NCBI RefSeq assembly: GCF_032051675.1
Contig: NZ_CP116968.1
Span: forward strand, 2,728,001-2,792,000
DNA: 64,000 nt
From: Candidatus Nitrospira neomarina
Lineage (GTDB): Bacteria; Nitrospirota; Nitrospiria; Nitrospirales; UBA8639
Reading direction: 5' to 3'
How positions within the stretch are numbered: the first letter of the stretch is position 1; every line of letters starts with the position of its first letter. The notes under the pieces are model-generated. The model searched no databases and was not told the origin of the DNA. It was given only the letters and a program-made list of their open reading frames with translations. The position numbers and the translations under genes are program-made. Below, in pieces: positions 26,625 to 36,186 of the stretch.

Positions 26625-27817
26625 CGCGAGTTAATCTATTTTTCCACACAGGAGTGCTCCCAATTGGACTGCTCCTAATCTTAGTCCAAGCCGGTTGGAG
26701 CGCTGATCCATCCACCATCAAAGATGAAATCAGTCAGGAACGCCTGCGGTTGGAAAAGCTCAATCAGGAAATTGCCGAAACCCAAAAAGAAACCAAACGG
26801 ATCGAGAAAAAGCATGGGTCGGTTTTGAAAACGATTGATAAATTGGATCGCCAGCTCTATGAGCAAAAGAAAGAACGCAATCGCATTAATGACCAGATCA
26901 AAGTAACAGACGAGGAATTGGCGAATCTGAGCACAAAGATTGGGGAAGTTGAGCGGGATGTTCAAACCCGGCAATCCTCCATTTCCGCCAGACTTCGGTT
27001 ATTATACATGGAGGGACGCACAGGCTATTTGAAAACTCTTTTCGCAGCTGAATCATTTACCGAGGCCGCACACCGGATGGATTATCTTTCATGGGTTGCC
27101 CAACGGGAACATCAGCTTGTCCGACAGTTTCAACAAGACCTGTCGAATCTCCAACAGCTCAAGGAAAAACAGACGGCAGCCCGCGAGGATCTCCTTCGCT
27201 TTCAGGGAGAAACCCAACAGACCATCAAAAAAGTCTCAGGGCTCAAACGTCAAAAACGCTCTGTCCTGGTCAATCTCTCCAAAGAAAAGGACGCACATCA
27301 ACGGATGGTTGAAGACCTTCAGAGATCAGCTGAACAGGTGGATAGCCTTCTCAAAGAATTGGACCAACGTTTCAAATTGGCTCAATCTCGGATGCGCCAA
27401 CCACCTGGAGCTGTCCCATCCCTTGGATCTCTCCTATGGCCCGTTGAAGGAAAAGTGGTTTCAAATTTTGGTCGGCAAAAACATCCCACTTTTGATACAT
27501 TTGTGACAAAAAAGGGCATAGAAATCAGCGCGAAGGAAGGGAGTCCGATTCGGGCAGTCTCATCGGGAAACGTCGTCTATGCCGACTGGCTTAAGGGATA
27601 CGGCCTGGTCGTCATCGTCGACCATACCAATGGCTTTTACTCTCTTTACGCCCATGCCTCAAAGCTCTTAGTGGCTGAAGGCCAATCGGTCAAAAACGGG
27701 CAAGTCATTGGTGAAACAGGCGAAACAGGCGTCACCCAAGAAGACACTCTTTATTTTGAATTACGTAAAGGCACCACCCCCATTGATCCCCTGAAATGGC
27801 TGGTAAAACAGCCTTAA
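26621..27817 (+). CDS. EnvC-like murein hydrolase activator
   Basis: 398 residues with a signal peptide (to about residue 27, LVQAGWSA), a long coiled coil (about 30-260: EISQERLRLEKLNQEIAETQ onward) and a C-terminal LytM/M23-like domain (KKGIEISAKEGSPIRAVSSG, KGYGLVVIVDHTNGFYSLYA, ELRKGTTPIDPLKWL). The M23 domain lacks the usual HxxxD/HxH zinc ligands (the first site reads KKGIEIS), so it is probably a degenerate activator of amidases, as in EnvC, not a hydrolase. Coupled to ftsX by ATGA. Confidence 0.88.
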   Translation: MTRVNLFFHTGVLPIGLLLILVQAGWSADPSTIKDEISQERLRLEKLNQEIAETQKETKRIEKKHGSVLKTIDKLDRQLYEQKKERNRINDQIKVTDEELANLSTKIGEVERDVQTRQSSISARLRLLYMEGRTGYLKTLFAAESFTEAAHRMDYLSWVAQREHQLVRQFQQDLSNLQQLKEKQTAAREDLLRFQGETQQTIKKVSGLKRQKRSVLVNLSKEKDAHQRMVEDLQRSAEQVDSLLKELDQRFKLAQSRMRQPPGAVPSLGSLLWPVEGKVVSNFGRQKHPTFDTFVTKKGIEISAKEGSPIRAVSSGNVVYADWLKGYGLVVIVDHTNGFYSLYAHASKLLVAEGQSVKNGQVIGETGETGVTQEDTLYFELRKGTTPIDPLKWLVKQP

Positions 27818-27844
27818 TTGAACAACTGGAAGAAGGAACACCTC

Positions 27845-29158
27845 ATGTCACATGAACGATTGTCGACGGTAGTGATTTCTGGTTTGACCTTAACCGCCAT
27901 CCTTTTGGTGGGGATTGTCATCGGAAAAGGAGGAGACCGGGCGGGGTATGCCAGCGAACCCTACGAGGAATTGCAAATCTTCGCTGAAGTGCTTTCGCAA
28001 GTCAAAAAGAATTATGTGGAGGAAACACAAACCAAAGATCTTGTCCAGGGTGCCCTACGAGGCATGCTGGCCGGACTCGATCCTCATTCTTCTTTTATGA
28101 CGCCCGATATGTTCAAAGAAATGCAAGTTGAAACGAAGGGAGAATTCGGAGGACTGGGCATTCAAATCGGCGTAAAAAACAATCGCCTGACCGTGATCTC
28201 TCCTATTGAGGATACGCCGGCCTTTGAAGCCGGCATCCAGCCCGGTGACACCATTATCAAAGTTGACGACAAACCAACAAAAGATCTCACCCTCATGGAA
28301 GCCGTTCAGCACATGCGCGGGGCACGAGGAACTTCTGTGGAATTGACCATAGAGCGTGAGGGACTGGAAAAACCACTGATCTTCACCCTCAAACGCGATA
28401 TCATTAAAATTCAAAGCGTTCGTTCCAAGCTTCTGGAGGGCAACCTTGGATACGTTCGTCTGAACCAATTTCAAGAGGCGACAGTCGACGATCTCTCAGG
28501 GGAATTGGAAAAATTAGCTTCCAAAAACATTCAAGGTTTAATTCTGGATCTTCGAAATAATCCCGGTGGGCTGTTGACGGCTGCCGTAGGAGTCTCCGAA
28601 CAATTCCTAGAATCCGGCCGACTCGTGGTCTCGATTCAAGGACGCAACGGCAAAAAGGATGAATATCGCGCACGGGCAAGTAGTAAGAACTATCAATATC
28701 CTATGATTGTGTTGGTCAACCACGGTTCTGCCAGCGCTTCAGAAATCGTGGCTGCAGCCATGCAGGATTGGGGGAAAGCCGTCGTTATTGGCACCACAAC
28801 CTTTGGAAAGGGGTCGGTGCAAACCATTCTCCCCCTTTCCGATGGGTCAGGGCTTCGTCTCACCACAGCGAAATACTTTACGCCAAACGGCAAGTCGATT
28901 CATTCTATCGGAGTGCAACCCGATATTGTCATTGATCCGAAACCCGTTCAGGTGGCGAAACAGGAATCTTCCGAAGGGAAAAAGGAGGAGAGCACTGTGG
29001 GTTCCCCTGTACCTGCTCCTGCCAAGCCTGCCGCCCCCACGGATCCCCAGGACAAGGACCAGCCCCAACCCATTCCCCCCGAGGACCTTCAGTTACTGAA
29101 GGCAGTAGAAATGTTAAAATCGTGGAAAGTCTTTAAACAGTTGAAACCGGCCGCATAA
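27845..29158 (+). CDS. C-terminal processing peptidase (S41)
   Basis: 437 residues: a signal-anchor (VVISGLTLTAILLVGIVIG), PDZ domain about 80-170 (GGLGIQIGVKNNRLTVISPI), and S41 protease core with the Ser in NHGSASASEIVAAAM and the Lys in TFGKGSVQT, about 290-320. The tail after about 385 is Pro/Lys-rich. CtpA/Prc peptidases degrade or trim envelope proteins, often hydrolases. ATG 27845 has AGAAGGAA upstream; the longer frame from 27818 lacks one. It follows ftsEX-envC closely, suggesting a shared wall-hydrolysis unit. Confidence 0.92.
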   Translation: MSHERLSTVVISGLTLTAILLVGIVIGKGGDRAGYASEPYEELQIFAEVLSQVKKNYVEETQTKDLVQGALRGMLAGLDPHSSFMTPDMFKEMQVETKGEFGGLGIQIGVKNNRLTVISPIEDTPAFEAGIQPGDTIIKVDDKPTKDLTLMEAVQHMRGARGTSVELTIEREGLEKPLIFTLKRDIIKIQSVRSKLLEGNLGYVRLNQFQEATVDDLSGELEKLASKNIQGLILDLRNNPGGLLTAAVGVSEQFLESGRLVVSIQGRNGKKDEYRARASSKNYQYPMIVLVNHGSASASEIVAAAMQDWGKAVVIGTTTFGKGSVQTILPLSDGSGLRLTTAKYFTPNGKSIHSIGVQPDIVIDPKPVQVAKQESSEGKKEESTVGSPVPAPAKPAAPTDPQDKDQPQPIPPEDLQLLKAVEMLKSWKVFKQLKPAA

Positions 29159-29167
29159 TGCGGCCGG
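29147..29167. terminator. Palindrome at ctpA stop codon
   Basis: CCGGCCGCAT (29147-29156) and ATGCGGCCGG (29158-29167) form a perfect inverted repeat that contains the ctpA stop. It lies between converging genes, so it may end transcription of both, but lacks a T-run. Confidence 0.5.
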
Positions 29168-29185
29168 CCTAAAACGCTGAAGAAT

Positions 29186-29422
29186 TTAAAAGTCGAGAAC
29201 AATTGCCGTATTCGTTTTAATGACCCCATCAATACCTCGAAGACGAACCATAATGAGGTCGTTCAGCTCCTCTAAAGTTTCGGCTTCCACATGGGCAATT
29301 AAATCAAACGGACCTGTCACGGGATAGACAGATTTCACACCTTGAATGCGTGTAAGAGTTTTATATGCACTCTTGGTGTGATTGCCTGTCGTGTCAATCA
29401 AAACAAATGCCGAAATTGCCAT
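29186..29422 (-). CDS. Stand-alone Lrp/AsnC ligand-binding domain
   Basis: 78 residues: AISAFVLIDTTGNHTKSAYK, GVKSVYPVTGPFDLIAHVEA, ETLEELNDLIMVRLRGIDGV. This is the RAM (AsnC_trans_reg) effector domain without the DNA-binding helix-turn-helix. Such short proteins bind amino acids and form octamers; their regulatory target is not known. It converges with ctpA. Confidence 0.85.
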   Translation of the reverse strand: MAISAFVLIDTTGNHTKSAYKTLTRIQGVKSVYPVTGPFDLIAHVEAETLEELNDLIMVRLRGIDGVIKTNTAIVLDF

Positions 29423-29546
29423 TACCTAACCATCCTGCTGAGGTGATTGCCTGGTATGTTTCCATACCTTTTTCCTGTTCGATGGCGATGGGGATTGCGT
29501 CCGTCCGAAACCATGGGAGAAGCGTCTCCCACTTACCTCCCCTCAT

Positions 29547-30023
29547 TTATGACTCCTGACAAGCTGCTCGCTTTGCTTGAATCGCCGTTAAGATTTCCTC
29601 ACCCCGATTCCCTAGACCTGGAAGAGTTTGCAGTAAATGCGATTGGGCCAAGGCTTCCAGATCTTCCCAAGTTGTGATGCCCAATCGAAAAACCAGATCG
29701 TGGACAATCGGTTCTGAAAATCCTGGCAGCTCCACCCATTCCAGGACTGAATCAGGAAGAGGAGTTTTTAATTCGTCATACGCACGGATACGACCCGTAG
29801 AGAGAAATTCCCGAATTTTTAGGGATAATTCCTTGCCGATGCCGGGAATCGTTTGAAGTTCGCCACGATTTGCCAACTCTGTCACATCTTCCTGGAGACT
29901 TTTCAGTGAATCAGCAGCCCGGCGATAGGCTTTCACCTTGTAGGGATTTTCACCTCTGGATGCCAACAAACCTGCCATCGACACGAACAAAGCCATGAGA
30001 TCCTGGTTGATGTTTTTCTCCAT
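29547..30023 (-). CDS. Helix-hairpin-helix protein (DNA polymerase X N-terminal-like)
   Basis: 158 residues starting LMALFVSMAGLLASRGENPYKVKAYRRA-like, i.e. the 8-kDa region of X-family polymerases, with HhH-type LQTIPGIGKELSLKIREFL and a second TLPGLGNRGEEILTAI hairpin. There is no polymerase domain, so it is a stand-alone DNA-binding module of the PolX/PHP family type. Possible role in DNA repair is inferred from the family. Confidence 0.8.
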   Translation of the reverse strand: MEKNINQDLMALFVSMAGLLASRGENPYKVKAYRRAADSLKSLQEDVTELANRGELQTIPGIGKELSLKIREFLSTGRIRAYDELKTPLPDSVLEWVELPGFSEPIVHDLVFRLGITTWEDLEALAQSHLLQTLPGLGNRGEEILTAIQAKRAACQES

Positions 30024-30268
30024 GACGATCGCCTCGGTGGGACAAGCTTGTATCCTGACACCTTAAAGATCCACTGTGTGACTTAATCATTTTATGTCAG
30101 ATGTGATCGATAAAACCAGGTCATAACAATGAGCCTTCGTTGGCTCAACAGAACCATTATTATCCTTTCTCACTCCAAGGCATTTCATTGACAAGAATTT
30201 CTCAAGTCCCGTAGGATGAAATCTTGCATGGCCGGAATACACTGGCCATTGCGTTCTTATCTATACGC

Positions 30269-30478
30269 ATGAAAATCGTCGTGAATGGAGAGCACCGCGA
30301 GGCCGAGGAACCTTTGACGGTCGCACAGCTTCTAGAAACGCTTCACCTCCGTTCCGAACAAGTCGCAGTAGAAATCAACCTTAAAATTTTGGACCGCGGA
30401 GAATTCCTCAACTGGAATCTCCAGGATGGGGACAAGGTTGAAATTTTAAGCTTTATTGGAGGCGGCTCTCCCACATGA
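30269..30478 (+). CDS. thiS: Sulfur carrier protein ThiS
   Basis: 69 residues from ATG 30269 ([20 protein letters not shown]), with [20 protein letters not shown] and [13 protein letters not shown], a ubiquitin-like fold. ThiS normally ends in Gly-Gly, the site of thiocarboxylation used by ThiG. Here the last residues are IGGGSPT, so three residues follow the glycines. An ATG 45 bases earlier would add an unrelated segment. The stop is 20 bases before thiG. Confidence 0.88.
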   Translation: MKIVVNGEHREAEEPLTVAQLLETLHLRSEQVAVEINLKILDRGEFLNWNLQDGDKVEILSFIGGGSPT

Positions 30479-30497
30479 GGAAATTGAAGAGGAAGAG

Positions 30498-31271
30498 ATG
30501 AATCAGGATCCGTTAATCATTGCCGGTCGAACTTTCCACTCTCGACTCTGGGTTGGAACAGGAAAATATCAAAACTTTGAGGAAACCCGAAAAGCGATTG
30601 AGGCTTCAGGGGCTGATGTGGTGACGGTTGCAGTTCGCCGCGTCAATATTACCGATAACAAATCAGAAAATTTACTGGACTACCTCGATCCGAAGAAATA
30701 CACCATTTTACCCAACACGGCCGGATGTTATACCGTCGAAGATGCCGTTCGTTATTCTCGACTGGCCCGCGCTGCGGGAGTGTCAGATTTGGTGAAATTG
30801 GAAGTCATTGGAGATGAACGCACACTATTTCCCGATACAGCAGGACTTATTGAAGCCGCAAAAATTTTGATTGCCGAAGGTTTTGTCGTATTGCCATATA
30901 CGAATGACGACCCCATTGTCGCCAAAAAGTTAGTCGATATTGGCTGTCCTGCCGTCATGCCACTCGCCGCACCGATCGGTTCCGGGCTTGGGATCCGCAA
31001 TCCGTATAACCTCAAAATCATCATGGAAACGGTCAATGTCCCGGTCATCGTAGACGCCGGAGTTGGAACCGCTTCTGACGCAGCCCTGGCCATGGAATAC
31101 GGAGCTGATGCCGTATTAATGAACACGGCCATTGCCGGAGCCAAGGATCCGTTGATGATGGCCACGGCCATGCGGTATGCCGTTGACGCCGGACGCTTGG
31201 CTTACAAGGCTGGGAGAATTCCCAGGAAGTTATATGCGACTGCCAGTAGTCCTATCGAGGGAATGTTGTAA
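30498..31271 (+). CDS. thiG: Thiazole synthase ThiG
   Basis: 257 residues: the TIM-barrel signature [27 protein letters not shown] (followed by N), [33 protein letters not shown] and [20 protein letters not shown], with the lysine in VKLEVIGDE as the Schiff-base residue. ThiG joins 1-deoxyxylulose-5-phosphate, a dehydroglycine unit and ThiS thiocarboxylate into the thiamine thiazole. Only thiS, thiG and thiE are present here. Confidence 0.96.
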   Translation: MNQDPLIIAGRTFHSRLWVGTGKYQNFEETRKAIEASGADVVTVAVRRVNITDNKSENLLDYLDPKKYTILPNTAGCYTVEDAVRYSRLARAAGVSDLVKLEVIGDERTLFPDTAGLIEAAKILIAEGFVVLPYTNDDPIVAKKLVDIGCPAVMPLAAPIGSGLGIRNPYNLKIIMETVNVPVIVDAGVGTASDAALAMEYGADAVLMNTAIAGAKDPLMMATAMRYAVDAGRLAYKAGRIPRKLYATASSPIEGML

Positions 31272-31283
31272 CCCCTCTTCGGA

Positions 31284-31910
31284 ATGTCCTCGCGCATCCT
31301 TCCCAGACTCTACCTTCTGACCGACCGCCATCAAACCCTTCACCGTCCCCTCTCTTCCGTGATAACCGAAGCGGTAGACGCAGGAGTCCGGATGGTACAA
31401 ATCCGGGAAAAGGATCTTACGACTCGAGAATTGACTTCCCTCTATCAGGAGCTCGGCCCACTCATCAAGCACCACCAGGGAACCATTTTATTGAATGATC
31501 GTATCGACTTGGTCCTTGCCCTGGGAGCCGACGGCGTACATCTTCGGACAGATAGTCTTCCCGTTTCCGTGGCCCGTCGCCTGTTAGGGACGGGACACCT
31601 TATCGGCGTCTCAACGCATTCCGTTGAAGAAGCCCGAGTGGCGGAAGGGGAAGGCGCCGACTTCATCGTGCTGGGTCCCATTTTTGATACGCCTTCAAAG
31701 CGAGCGTATGGACCACCTTTAGGAATACAGATTCTTCAAGAGACCAGCCGATTCCTCCACTTGCCCATCTATGCCATCGGGGGAATCATTCCTATTAAAA
31801 TTCCTGACGTCTTATCAGCAGGGGCTTACGGTGTGGCCGTCATTTCCTCTATTCTTCAATCGCCGTCCATTCCAGACACCACCCGTGAACTGTTGGCACG
31901 ATTGTCCTGA
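31284..31910 (+). CDS. thiE: Thiamine-phosphate synthase ThiE
   Basis: 208 residues of a TIM-barrel enzyme: LYLLTDRHQ, AGVRMVQIREKDLTTRELTS, ILLNDRIDLVLALGADGVHL, IGVSTHSVEEARVAEGEGAD, FIVLGPIFDTPSKRAYGPPLG and IYAIGGI. ThiE joins the pyrimidine and thiazole moieties. It starts 12 bases after thiG. Confidence 0.95.
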   Translation: MSSRILPRLYLLTDRHQTLHRPLSSVITEAVDAGVRMVQIREKDLTTRELTSLYQELGPLIKHHQGTILLNDRIDLVLALGADGVHLRTDSLPVSVARRLLGTGHLIGVSTHSVEEARVAEGEGADFIVLGPIFDTPSKRAYGPPLGIQILQETSRFLHLPIYAIGGIIPIKIPDVLSAGAYGVAVISSILQSPSIPDTTRELLARLS

Positions 31911-32106
31911 ATTGTCAACTTATTTTAGCCGTCACAATGCGGGTGTTTGGTTGACCCTAATTTTTTTTGGGTGGTAAGATCTTTTCAGAGAAAGAACGTG
32001 CGGATTTCCCTTTTACCACTTAATAGACTGACAGGTAGGGAGATTTTTTGAGAGCGAGATGTGCCCTTCGGTTTCGTTGAAACCTTGAATCAGGTAGGAT
32101 CTAACT

Positions 32107-33789
32107 ATGGGTATACGAAAAACAGACGATCATATCCGTGAGATTGAAAAGTTACGAACCGAGCTTGAGTCCATGGAGCTCGAAATGCGGCAGCTGCATG
32201 AATCTCGACAGAAGCTGCACCTTTCTCAGCAGAAAAACGAGCAGTTAGTTTCTACGTTACAGGAAGCCAAAGTACAAATCGAAGCGCTTCGAAAAGAAGT
32301 CGACAAACTCACTGCGCCTCCATCAACTTTTGCCGTCTTCTACAACACCAACACAGACGGGACCGTGAATGTCTCACTTGGCGGCAGAAAGCTACGGGTC
32401 AACCTTCATCCGTCTATTCCGGCAGAATCTCTTAAAAAAGGCCAAGAGGTTATTTTGAACGAAGGCCTGAACGTGATTGAATCGCGAGGGTATGATCCGC
32501 AGGGGGAAATCGCCCATCTCAAACACCTTCTGGACGATGGGCGAGCCGTGGTCAGTCTGCGCCTGGACGACGAGCGAGTGGTTGAAATCTCGGATTCGCT
32601 GAAGCACCAGACCTTGAGTGTCGGCGACCACCTCCTCTTTGAACCACGATCCGGATACCTCATCGAAAAACTTCCCAAAAGTGAAATGGAGGAACTCGTC
32701 ATCGAGGAAGTTCCGGATATTCAGTATGACCAAATCGGCGGGTTAACCAAAGAACTGGAGCAGGTCAAGGACGCCGTTGAATTGCCTTTTCTCTACCCTG
32801 AGCTATTCGCTGAACACCGCTTATCACCCCCAAAAGGTCTTTTGTTGTATGGACCTCCGGGATGCGGGAAAACCTTGATTGCCAAAGCTGTCGCAAACTC
32901 CATTGCGAAAAAACTCGGTCACCTCAAAGGCAAGGACGTTCGTAGTTACTTCCTCCACATCAAGGGACCCGAGTTATTGAACAAATATGTGGGTGAATCC
33001 GAACGCCAAATTCGAGAAGTGTTTGCGAAAGCGAAAGAAAAGGCGTCACACGGCAATCCGGTCATCGTCTTTTTTGATGAAATGGATGCGTTATTCCGAA
33101 CAAGAGGGACAGGAATTTCCTCGGACATGGAATCGACCATCGTACCCCAATTTTTATCTGAGATTGATGGAGTAGAAAGTCTTCGAGACGTTATCGTCAT
33201 CGGTGCCAGTAACCGTCAAGACCTCATTGACCCTGCGGTTTTGAGGCCGGGACGCTTGGATATCAAAATTAAGATTCCCAGACCTGATAAACAGAGTGCC
33301 AAGGATATCCTTGGGAAATATCTCCACTTGGACTTACCCCTTGCGGAATCTGAATTGACCCAACATGGCTCAGATCGATCAAGGTGCATCAATCATCTTA
33401 TCGACACCACGGTCGAGGCCATGTATGCATTGACGGAGGAAAATCAATTTCTAGAAGTCACCTACGCCAATGGTGAAAAAGAAACCGTGTACTTCAAAGA
33501 TTTTGCCAGTGGCGCATTAATCGAAAGTGTGGTCTCCCGCGCGAAAAAATTGGCTATTAAACGTGCAATCTCCGGCGACGTCAAAGGTCTCAAATCCGAG
33601 GACTTTCTGCGGGGCATTCGAGAAGAATTCAAGGAACAGGAAGACTTACCAAATACCACGCACCCCGATGATTGGGCAAAAATAGCAGGGAAAAAGGGCG
33701 AAAAAATCGTTCATGTGCGCACCTTAACCACCGATGAGGATTCAGAGCCACGAGAAATAGAAACCATCAGCGTTGGTCATTATTTTTAA
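32107..33789 (+). CDS. Proteasome-associated AAA ATPase (Mpa/ARC type)
   Basis: 560 residues: an N-terminal coiled coil (about 10-75), two OB-type domains (about 80-205), and an AAA+ domain with Walker A GPPGCGKTL (249-257) and Walker B VIVFFDEMDAL (319-329). The C-terminus is VGHYF: like Mpa's terminal tyrosine motif, the penultimate Tyr can open the proteasome gate. Mpa/ARC unfolds tagged proteins, with the coiled coil recognising Pup. It is first in the proteasome unit, about 31 bases before dop. Confidence 0.94.
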   Translation: MGIRKTDDHIREIEKLRTELESMELEMRQLHESRQKLHLSQQKNEQLVSTLQEAKVQIEALRKEVDKLTAPPSTFAVFYNTNTDGTVNVSLGGRKLRVNLHPSIPAESLKKGQEVILNEGLNVIESRGYDPQGEIAHLKHLLDDGRAVVSLRLDDERVVEISDSLKHQTLSVGDHLLFEPRSGYLIEKLPKSEMEELVIEEVPDIQYDQIGGLTKELEQVKDAVELPFLYPELFAEHRLSPPKGLLLYGPPGCGKTLIAKAVANSIAKKLGHLKGKDVRSYFLHIKGPELLNKYVGESERQIREVFAKAKEKASHGNPVIVFFDEMDALFRTRGTGISSDMESTIVPQFLSEIDGVESLRDVIVIGASNRQDLIDPAVLRPGRLDIKIKIPRPDKQSAKDILGKYLHLDLPLAESELTQHGSDRSRCINHLIDTTVEAMYALTEENQFLEVTYANGEKETVYFKDFASGALIESVVSRAKKLAIKRAISGDVKGLKSEDFLRGIREEFKEQEDLPNTTHPDDWAKIAGKKGEKIVHVRTLTTDEDSEPREIETISVGHYF

Positions 33790-33819
33790 TCATATCTAGC
33801 TGCTTTTCATGAGGCCTCC

Positions 33820-35298
33820 TTGCTGCGAATTCTTGGAACGGAAACTGAATTCGGGATTATTTCTCGCTCCCCGGATCATCCTGATCCCGTAGCGAATTCC
33901 CTTCGATTAATCAGTCACTGTCCCCATCTCCCCGCTCCCACGGCTCTATGGGATTACGAAAATGAAAATCCCTTTTGGGATGCGCGTGGGTTTCCGGTCG
34001 AAGGCGAACCCGAACGACCAAGCGCCACCTATAATCGTCAACTCAATAAAGTATTGCCGAATGCCGGTCGCCTCTACGTCGATGGAGCTCACCCGGAATA
34101 TTCCACTCCCGAATGCAGCAACCCCCGGGAAGTGGTGGCCTATGAACGTGCCGGGGACTATATTGTGGCTGAGTGCTTGGCCCGACTGAATCACAGTATG
34201 GGAGAAGAGAATTTTCTGGTTTACCGCAACAACTCAGACGGAAAAGGAAACAGCTTCGGATACCACGAAAATTACATTTTGTCCCGCCGGATTCCATTCG
34301 AGCAGGTAGCCAACGTTCTACTCCCTTTCTTTGTTTCACGCCCCATCTTTTGTGGCGCAGGGAAAGTCGGAGCCGAGAACGGCACAGATCCTATTCACTA
34401 TCAAATCTCACAGCGGGCAGATTTTTTTGAATGTCTGCTTGATCTCAATACCATGGTGAATCGTCCCATTATCAATACCCGGGATGAACCCCATGCCCAT
34501 CAAGCCGACTACCGACGTCTTCACGTCATCGTGGGTGACGCCAATATGTCCGAGGTATCAACCTTCTTAAAAGTCGGCACGACGGCCATTATCATGGAAA
34601 TGTTGGAGCAGCAAGGATCTCTCCCATGTATTGAATTGACCGATCCGGTCAGGGCCATCAAGGCGGTATCACGAGATCTGACTGTGAAAAGTTCGCTTCC
34701 GCTTAATAATGGCCAACACACCACCGCTATCGCTATTCAGCGGGCCTTCCTGCAATCAGCCCATGACTTTTATCGAACCAGAGAGGTCTCCCCTATCACC
34801 AAGGAGGTGCTTGTCCGCTGGGAATCCACCTTGGATACCTTGGAGCGTGATCCTTTTGAGCTTCGGCGAGAAGTCGATTGGGTCGCCAAGCATGCATTGA
34901 TTCAATCCTATATGGATCGCAAACACTGTTCCTGGAATGATCCCAGGGTGGCCATGATGGATTTACAGTATCACGACGTGCGACCAGACAAAGGGCTGTA
35001 CTATACCCTGGAGCGGACGGGACAAATTGAACGTTTGACTCTCGAGCTGGAAGTCGAACGTGCCCGCCAGACTGCACCGGCTTTCACACGGGCATTTTTC
35101 AGAGGTCAATGTTTACAACACCTGCCAAGCCAGGTATACGGCATGAGTTGGACTTCCGTCCTTCTTCATACCGGAAATTCTACCATTAAGCGTATCCCAT
35201 TGATGGATCCTTATCGAGGCACCCAACAGCTCACCCAAGAATTGTTTAGGGACATTACCTCCGTGGATCAGTTATTATCCCGACTCGTGAAGTCCTAA
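33820..35298 (+). CDS. dop: Deamidase/depupylase Dop
   Basis: 492 residues of the glutamine-synthetase-like Dop/PafA fold. LRILGTETEFG is the N-terminal metal motif, the insertion LWDYENENPFWDARGF is the Dop-specific loop that PafA lacks, YVDGAHPEYSTPEC carries the nucleophilic Asp (D88), and NTRDEPHA, VIVGDANMSE are family hallmarks. In pupylation, Dop deamidates Pup ending in Gln or removes it. The chosen start is TTG with GAGG five bases upstream; no ATG in frame exists nearby. Confidence 0.92.
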   Translation: MLRILGTETEFGIISRSPDHPDPVANSLRLISHCPHLPAPTALWDYENENPFWDARGFPVEGEPERPSATYNRQLNKVLPNAGRLYVDGAHPEYSTPECSNPREVVAYERAGDYIVAECLARLNHSMGEENFLVYRNNSDGKGNSFGYHENYILSRRIPFEQVANVLLPFFVSRPIFCGAGKVGAENGTDPIHYQISQRADFFECLLDLNTMVNRPIINTRDEPHAHQADYRRLHVIVGDANMSEVSTFLKVGTTAIIMEMLEQQGSLPCIELTDPVRAIKAVSRDLTVKSSLPLNNGQHTTAIAIQRAFLQSAHDFYRTREVSPITKEVLVRWESTLDTLERDPFELRREVDWVAKHALIQSYMDRKHCSWNDPRVAMMDLQYHDVRPDKGLYYTLERTGQIERLTLELEVERARQTAPAFTRAFFRGQCLQHLPSQVYGMSWTSVLLHTGNSTIKRIPLMDPYRGTQQLTQELFRDITSVDQLLSRLVKS

Positions 35299-35340
35299 AT
35301 GAAACAGGGAACCCAGTCGGTCAGGAAACATTGAGGTCGC

Positions 35341-36183
35341 ATGAATTCTGAAAACGTCTCCCTTCCAAACTTCTCAGCTGATCCGTATTCCAGTTTCTAC
35401 CAATATCTCACCTCCCAACGACCCGACTTACTCCCAATGGCGCGGTGGGAAAACTCACTCTCCCAGCAAAGCCAAACAGACCCTTCGTTGATGTCTACCA
35501 GGCATCTTCCCTGGCCACACGGCACCACGGTTCTCGCCTTTACCTATGATAACGGCGTCCTCATCGCCGGAGACCGTCGCGCCACCGAAGGATTTCAAAT
35601 CGCCGCGAATCGCATGGAAAAGGTCTTTCAAACCGATGGCTTTTCCGCCATGGCTATTGCAGGAGCTGCAGGACCCTGCGTGGAAATGGCAAAACTTTTC
35701 CGCATCGAACTGGAACATTATGAAAAACTTGACGGACAACCCTTAACCTGCGAAGGGAAAGCCAATAGGCTTGGGCATATGGTAAAGGCCAATTTTCCCA
35801 TGGTCTTACATGGACTCGTGGTCATTCCCCTGTTTGTCGGCTATGATCACAAACGGGAGATTGGTCGACTCTTCAAATATGACATTACGGGAGGACGCTA
35901 CGAGGACAGGGAATTTCACGCCGTCGGCTCAGGCGGAAAAGATGCGCGATCGACCCTCAAAGAATATTTCCGGAAAAACTTATCAGAGGACGCGGCGGTC
36001 AAAGTGGCCCTTCGCGCCCTCCTCAATGCCGCAGATGAAGATGTCGGGACCGGTGGACCGGACCTGATCCGACGAATCTTCCCGACCGTCAAATTAGTTG
36101 ATTCCAGAGGGGTTCGGGATGTGGATGACACCCAATTGGCTACTATGTGCGAGGCATTGGTGAACGAGAAACAGGAGACATAA
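35341..36183 (+). CDS. prcB: Proteasome beta subunit PrcB
   Basis: 280 residues. A propeptide of about 61 residues ends PHG, and the mature chain begins TTVLAFTYDNGVLIAGDRRA, so T62 is the catalytic N-terminal Thr after autoprocessing. Later: FSAMAIAGAAGPCVEMAKLF and AVGSGGKDARSTLKEYF. It forms the inner peptidase rings of the 20S core. Only 42 bases separate it from dop, a spot where actinobacteria carry pup. Confidence 0.94.
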   Translation: MNSENVSLPNFSADPYSSFYQYLTSQRPDLLPMARWENSLSQQSQTDPSLMSTRHLPWPHGTTVLAFTYDNGVLIAGDRRATEGFQIAANRMEKVFQTDGFSAMAIAGAAGPCVEMAKLFRIELEHYEKLDGQPLTCEGKANRLGHMVKANFPMVLHGLVVIPLFVGYDHKREIGRLFKYDITGGRYEDREFHAVGSGGKDARSTLKEYFRKNLSEDAAVKVALRALLNAADEDVGTGGPDLIRRIFPTVKLVDSRGVRDVDDTQLATMCEALVNEKQET

Positions 36184-36186
36184 ACC

